This document shows positions 60,301-64,000 of a stretch of DNA of 64,000 nucleotides, piece after piece. Origin of the DNA: Acarospora socialis (lineage: Eukaryota; Ascomycota; Lecanoromycetes; Acarosporales; Acarosporaceae); assembly GCA_025617375.2 (NCBI GenBank), contig JAMYGW020000009.1:744001-808000 (forward strand), in the 5' to 3' direction. How positions within the stretch are numbered: the first letter of the stretch is position 1; each line of letters starts with the position of its first letter. Both the position numbers and the translations under genes were made by a program. The notes under the pieces were generated by a model. The model ran no database searches. It was not told where the DNA came from and saw only the letters and a list, made by a program, of their open reading frames with translations.

Positions 60301-62411
60301 CTCACATGGGAAAACCTATGTTATGATGTTCCTACGCCGTCCGGACAACTCCGGTTGCTCAAGGATATTTTTGGTTATGTCGTTCCAGGCCAGCTCACCG
60401 CTTTGATGGGTACATTCTCCACCCCACCCTGCTGTGTAGGCATCGTTGCTAACTGATCAAAAGGCGCGTCCGGTGCTGGCAAGACAACTTTACTCGATGT
60501 CCTCGCGGCCAGAAAGAATATTGGGGTTATTTCAGGTGATATTCTTGTCGATGGTATCAAGCCCGGCACTGCCTTCCAGAGAGGAACTTCCTACGCCGAG
60601 CAGCTCGATGTGCACGAATCCACCCAGACTGTACGAGAAGCTCTTCGGTTTTCAGCAGACCTTCGACAGCCGTATGCAGTCCCTCGCGAAGAGAAGTATG
60701 CGTACGTTGAGGAGGTTATCTCGTTATTGGAGATGGAGGACATAGCCGACGCCATTATTGGGTCTCCCGAAAGTGGTCTTGCTGTGGAGCAACGGAAGCG
60801 GGTCACCATTGGAGTTGAGCTTGCAGCTAAACCTGAACTTTTACTCTTCCTGGACGAACCTACTAGGTTAGTAACTTCTTGATATCGACCTCCGCCATTA
60901 CATCTGCACGCTGGCAATCCAAGCGAACATCTCACTGTCTCAGCTTGGAATAAATACACCTTACTGATGATGAATTAGTGGTCTTGATTCGCAGTCGGCC
61001 TTCAATATCGTTCGGTTCCTGAGGAAGCTCGCTGCCGCTGGTCAAGCTATCCTCTGTACCATTCATCAGCCGAATTCTGCTCTGTTCGAGAATTTCGACA
61101 GACTATTACTCCTCCAACGTGGCGGTGAATGTGTTTACTTTGGAGATATTGGGAAAGATGCCAACGTTCTGCTCGGTTATTTCCGTCGCAACGGTGCAGA
61201 TTGCCCGCCTGACGCCAACCCTGCCGAGTGGATGTTGGACGCTGTTGGAGCGGGGCAAGCACCTCGAATAGGCGACCGTGACTGGGGTGAGAGATGGCGG
61301 TCATCCCCTGAGCTAGCAAACGTCAAGGATCAAATCGTTAAGATGAAAGAGCAGCGCTTGCAAGAGGTTGGGGCGAATGTCAAAACCGATGAAAAGGAGT
61401 ATGCCACACCGCTATGGCATCAGATCCAGGTTGTCAACCGTCGCACACATCTATCCTTCTGGCGGTCTCCAAATTACGGATTCACCCGGCTGTTCAACCA
61501 TGTCGCCATTGCCCTCCTTACAGGTCTGGCGTATCTCCAGCTCGATGACTCGCGTTCTTCCCTGCAAACCCGTGTCTTCGTTATCTTCCAAGCAACCGTC
61601 TTGCCCGCCTTGATTCTCGCACAGGTCGAGCCGAAATACGACCTTTCCCGGTTGATCTTCTATCGCGAGTCTGCCGCCAAAGCCTACAAGCAATTCCCAT
61701 TCGCATTGTCCATGGTCCTGGCCGAGATACCCTACAGTATACTGTGTGCCGTCGGCTTTTTCCTTCCGCTGTACTACATCCCTGGCTTCCAGTCGGCCTC
61801 CAGCAGAGCCGGATATCAATTCTTCATGATTCTCATCACCGAATTCTTTGCGGTCACACTCGGCCAGACCGTTTCAGCACTTACGCCAAGCAGCTTCATC
61901 AGCATGCTTCTGAACCCATTCATCATCATCGTCTTTGCACTATTCTGCGGCGTCACCATCCCAAAGCCGCAGATCCCCGGCTTTTGGCGTGCCTGGCTCT
62001 ACCAACTCGACCCTTTCACTCGTCTTGTCGGAGGAATGGTTGTTACGGAGTTGCATGATCGTAACGTGCAGTGCACACCTGCCGAGTTCAACACCTTCAC
62101 CGCACCGGCTGGTCAGACATGTGGCGAATACATGAGCAAGTTCTTCGAGAACGGAGGGCCTGGATATCTGGCGAAGAATGCAACGGATCTGTGTCAATAT
62201 TGCGCCTACAAGGTCGGAGATCAATTCTACGAGCCATTGGGACTCAGCTTCGATAATCGGTGGAGAGATCTCGGGATCTTTGCCGCTTTCGTTGGCAGTA
62301 ACTTGATACTATTGTTCGTCGGAGTAGGTTTTCCTTTCCTTTCTATCTGTAAAGCGGGTACTGACAGGGATTTAACATTAGTCTCGATATCTCAACTTCA
62401 ACCGCCGATAG
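57327..62411 (+). CDS. PDR-type ABC-G full transporter
   Basis: Plasma-membrane drug or metabolite efflux pump with the PDR order NBD1-TMD1-NBD2-TMD2. Ten exons: 57327-57780, 57835-58090, 58152-58251, 58308-59322, 59399-59429, 59489-60113, 60166-60409, 60464-60866, 60979-62323 and 62382-62411, giving 1500 residues, the family length. All joins keep frame. NBD1 has the degenerate Walker [10 protein letters not shown] near 219 and signature [13 protein letters not shown]2 has canonical Walker [10 protein letters not shown] near 909, [10 protein letters not shown] near 1015 and [13 protein letters not shown]. The asymmetry is normal for PDR pumps. TMD1 starts near 530 and TMD2 near 1200, with a Cys-containing extracellular loop ([11 protein letters not shown]) before the last helix. 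Exon 5 has only 31 nt. ATG 57327 is the first in frame, although the frame is open about 300 nt further upstream. Confidence 0.93.
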
Positions 62412-63401
62412 TTTCAACCCCCCCTCACTCACCCTAATATCTTACCAACACACCACCTACATATCTCATAAACTACGGTTTCCTATGTTCGCTGGCATCC
62501 GACGCCCACTATAGACTTGCTTTCTGTACTCGCATAGACAGCGCTTTCCGCTTGCCATCAACGGCCTCTAATGAATAGGCTACATAGATACCATACGAAT
62601 TCATACGGGCGGAACTTCTTCCCCTTGACTTCCCTTAATGTACTTTCTCTTTCTCCTGAGCTTTTCATAATACGCTACTGAATAGTACTTCGAACGAGGA
62701 AACCAATTTCCAGATCCACACACTCAAATGCACGACCTTATTGTCCGCACTCTTAACATGAACACAGCTCTTTCTGAAACGAAACGCGATTGATCAAACG
62801 CCCTTGGATAATCTCGCAATTCATCAACCTTCCACCATGCTTGACCGTCATTCAACACTACTGGCATACCTATTCTGTCCAGCAACCACCGCGCCAAAGC
62901 CACGACGCGCCACGTCACGTCACATCACGTACTCCAGCACCAGCCCTCGCGGCCGAGTACTACCTCTCTCAATCCCCATCCCCATCCCGGTTCCCACTCC
63001 TCCATTCTCCTTCCCTCCCAGTTCTCCTCCCCCAAAACCGGACCACAACAACCGGATCATCAAACGCAACCAGCTGTTCCCAAACACAAACACAAATACG
63101 CACCCAGAACCCAGGTTCGGATCCAAGATCTTCATTGGACCGAGATTCCAGACCTTACGCCACTCCCTCACTTCGCTCTTCTCTTACACGTCCCTTCTCG
63201 TCTCGTCTCGCATACGAACACGGAGTTGGAAAAGGGGAAAATCGCACACTTACGCGATTTAGTAGGAGGGATAACTCAACTCAACACAAACACGGCACAC
63301 AACACAATCCAATCCACCACCACCACCACTTTACCCTCCCTTCCACACTCGACCCCTGCACCGCACCGACCAGCCTACTAACCCCCCCACACAGCCAGAC
63401 G
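62412..63401. other. Intergenic region
   Basis: About 1 kb between two plus-strand genes. The last 500 bp are C/A-rich and leader-like. No gene is supported. Confidence 0.5.
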
Positions 63402-64000
63402 ATGCCTTCTTCCCTCGCGAAAGAGGACGACAACGCGTCGTCTCCAAGCGACAGCTCCGTCTTCATCGCCGCGGCCCTGCCCGCCGTCGTGGTGCTCGCC
63501 AGCACGTTCTCGCTCTTCGTTCTTTGGCGCTGTCGATGGCGACGACGACAACGGCGGCGGAGCGGGAGGTCAAGGTCGAGATATAGACGCGTTCGTCCGT
63601 GCCGTTGCCAGTGCCCTGGCTTCGGCTCTGGCTTTTCGGCAGATGGGTTTCACGAAGACGTCGAGATGGGCGTCCTGCGCGCGACGGACGGTGTTTGTGC
63701 TTGTGTGGGTGATCGAGTTCGAGGGCGGGGGGATGGTGGTGGGGGGTTGGATTGTTGCGGTCGTGATTGTGAAGATGGTGAAGATGAAGGTGATGATGAT
63801 GGTGAGAGCGAGAGCGAGGGTTGGGTTGATGAGGCTTCGTCCGAGTCGTCGACGTTTGCGCTCGTGTCGGAGTCGGAGTCGAGTGAGGGTGGGCCGTCGT
63901 CGTCGTCGTCGTCGGTCAGGATCGTGCGGGTGTCGGGGGATGGTGGGTGTCGGGCACGGACGCTGAGGCGGTTGAGGATGTCTGGAGATGGCGGGGGGAG
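63402..64000 (+). CDS. Single-pass membrane protein, partial (runs off window)
   Basis: An open frame from ATG 63402 to the window edge, 199 codons without a stop. The first 20 residues are acidic and Ser-rich. Residues about 21-43 (VFIAAALPAVVVLASTFSLFVLW) form a membrane helix, followed at once by a strongly basic stretch (RCRWRRRQRRRSGRSRSRYRR). By the positive-inside rule the N-terminus is outside and the C-terminus cytosolic. The cytosolic part has a Cys-containing segment, then Asp/Glu/Ser-rich low complexity and a run of six serines encoded by TCG repeats. Fungal single-pass proteins with this short ectodomain are common, and I recognise no family. An intron may follow beyond the edge. 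Confidence 0.6.
   Translation, partial: MPSSLAKEDDNASSPSDSSVFIAAALPAVVVLASTFSLFVLWRCRWRRRQRRRSGRSRSRYRRVRPCRCQCPGFGSGFSADGFHEDVEMGVLRATDGVCACVGDRVRGRGDGGGGLDCCGRDCEDGEDEGDDDGESESEGWVDEASSESSTFALVSESESSEGGPSSSSSSVRIVRVSGDGGCRARTLRRLRMSGDGGG

Noticed and set aside
33029-62411. MFS exporter, alcohol dehydrogenase, sulfotransferase-like protein and ABC pump as a biosynthetic cluster
   Set aside because: They are scattered among housekeeping genes over more than 30 kb, and no backbone enzyme (polyketide synthase, NRPS, terpene or RiPP-type) or pathway regulator is present.

Overview
The window is nuclear DNA of a filamentous ascomycete (Pezizomycotina). Genes are split by short introns (mostly 49-160 nt, GTRNGT donors, CTNAC-like branch sites, YAG acceptors). 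Several families are fungal-type: EFG1, PDR transporter, PAS kinase, a Helo-like/ankyrin protein and a micasin-type defensin. An AT-rich block abuts GC-rich gene territory. I cannot settle the class. Exon joins were inferred by eye from splice signals, reading phase and family conservation. No RNA evidence was available.

Layout. 1-2950 is an AT-rich, gene-empty block with a long TAA microsatellite and an odd dinucleotide signature (no CpG, almost no CC/GG). Next come TPT1 (+), SEA4/Mios (-), a three-exon secreted defensin (-), a low-confidence 58-residue gene (+), EFG1 (-), a DUF2306 membrane protein (-), a PAS kinase (-) and a TBC1D5-like RabGAP (-). These are followed by an aftiphilin/Ppk6-like protein (+), a 2EXR-type protein (+), a Yippee protein (+), an eight-exon zinc alcohol dehydrogenase (+), a three-KH RNA-binding protein (+) and an MFS exporter (-). 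A tRNA-derived SINE with perfect 16-bp target-site duplications lies at 35.2-35.7 kb. After it come a Helo-like/ankyrin protein (+), an SLC35F6-like transporter (+) and a tail-anchored sulfotransferase-like protein (-). Two adjacent MITEs with TA target sites lie at 43.7-44.1 kb. The right part holds Mediator subunit 15 (-), cysteinyl-tRNA synthetase (-) head-to-head with TRM61 (+), a ten-exon PDR-type ABC transporter (+), and the start of a single-pass membrane protein that runs off the window (+).

How the genes relate. Most are housekeeping genes without operon-like logic. Three act on tRNA (TPT1, CysRS, TRM61), and two of these share a 257-bp divergent promoter. SEA4 and PAS kinase both belong to nutrient signalling but are not adjacent. 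I see no biosynthetic gene cluster, no tRNA or rRNA gene, and no retroelement coding region. The most notable items are the defensin gene (invisible to single-ORF searches), the young-looking SINE, the paired MITEs and the unusual mutation signature of the AT-rich block.
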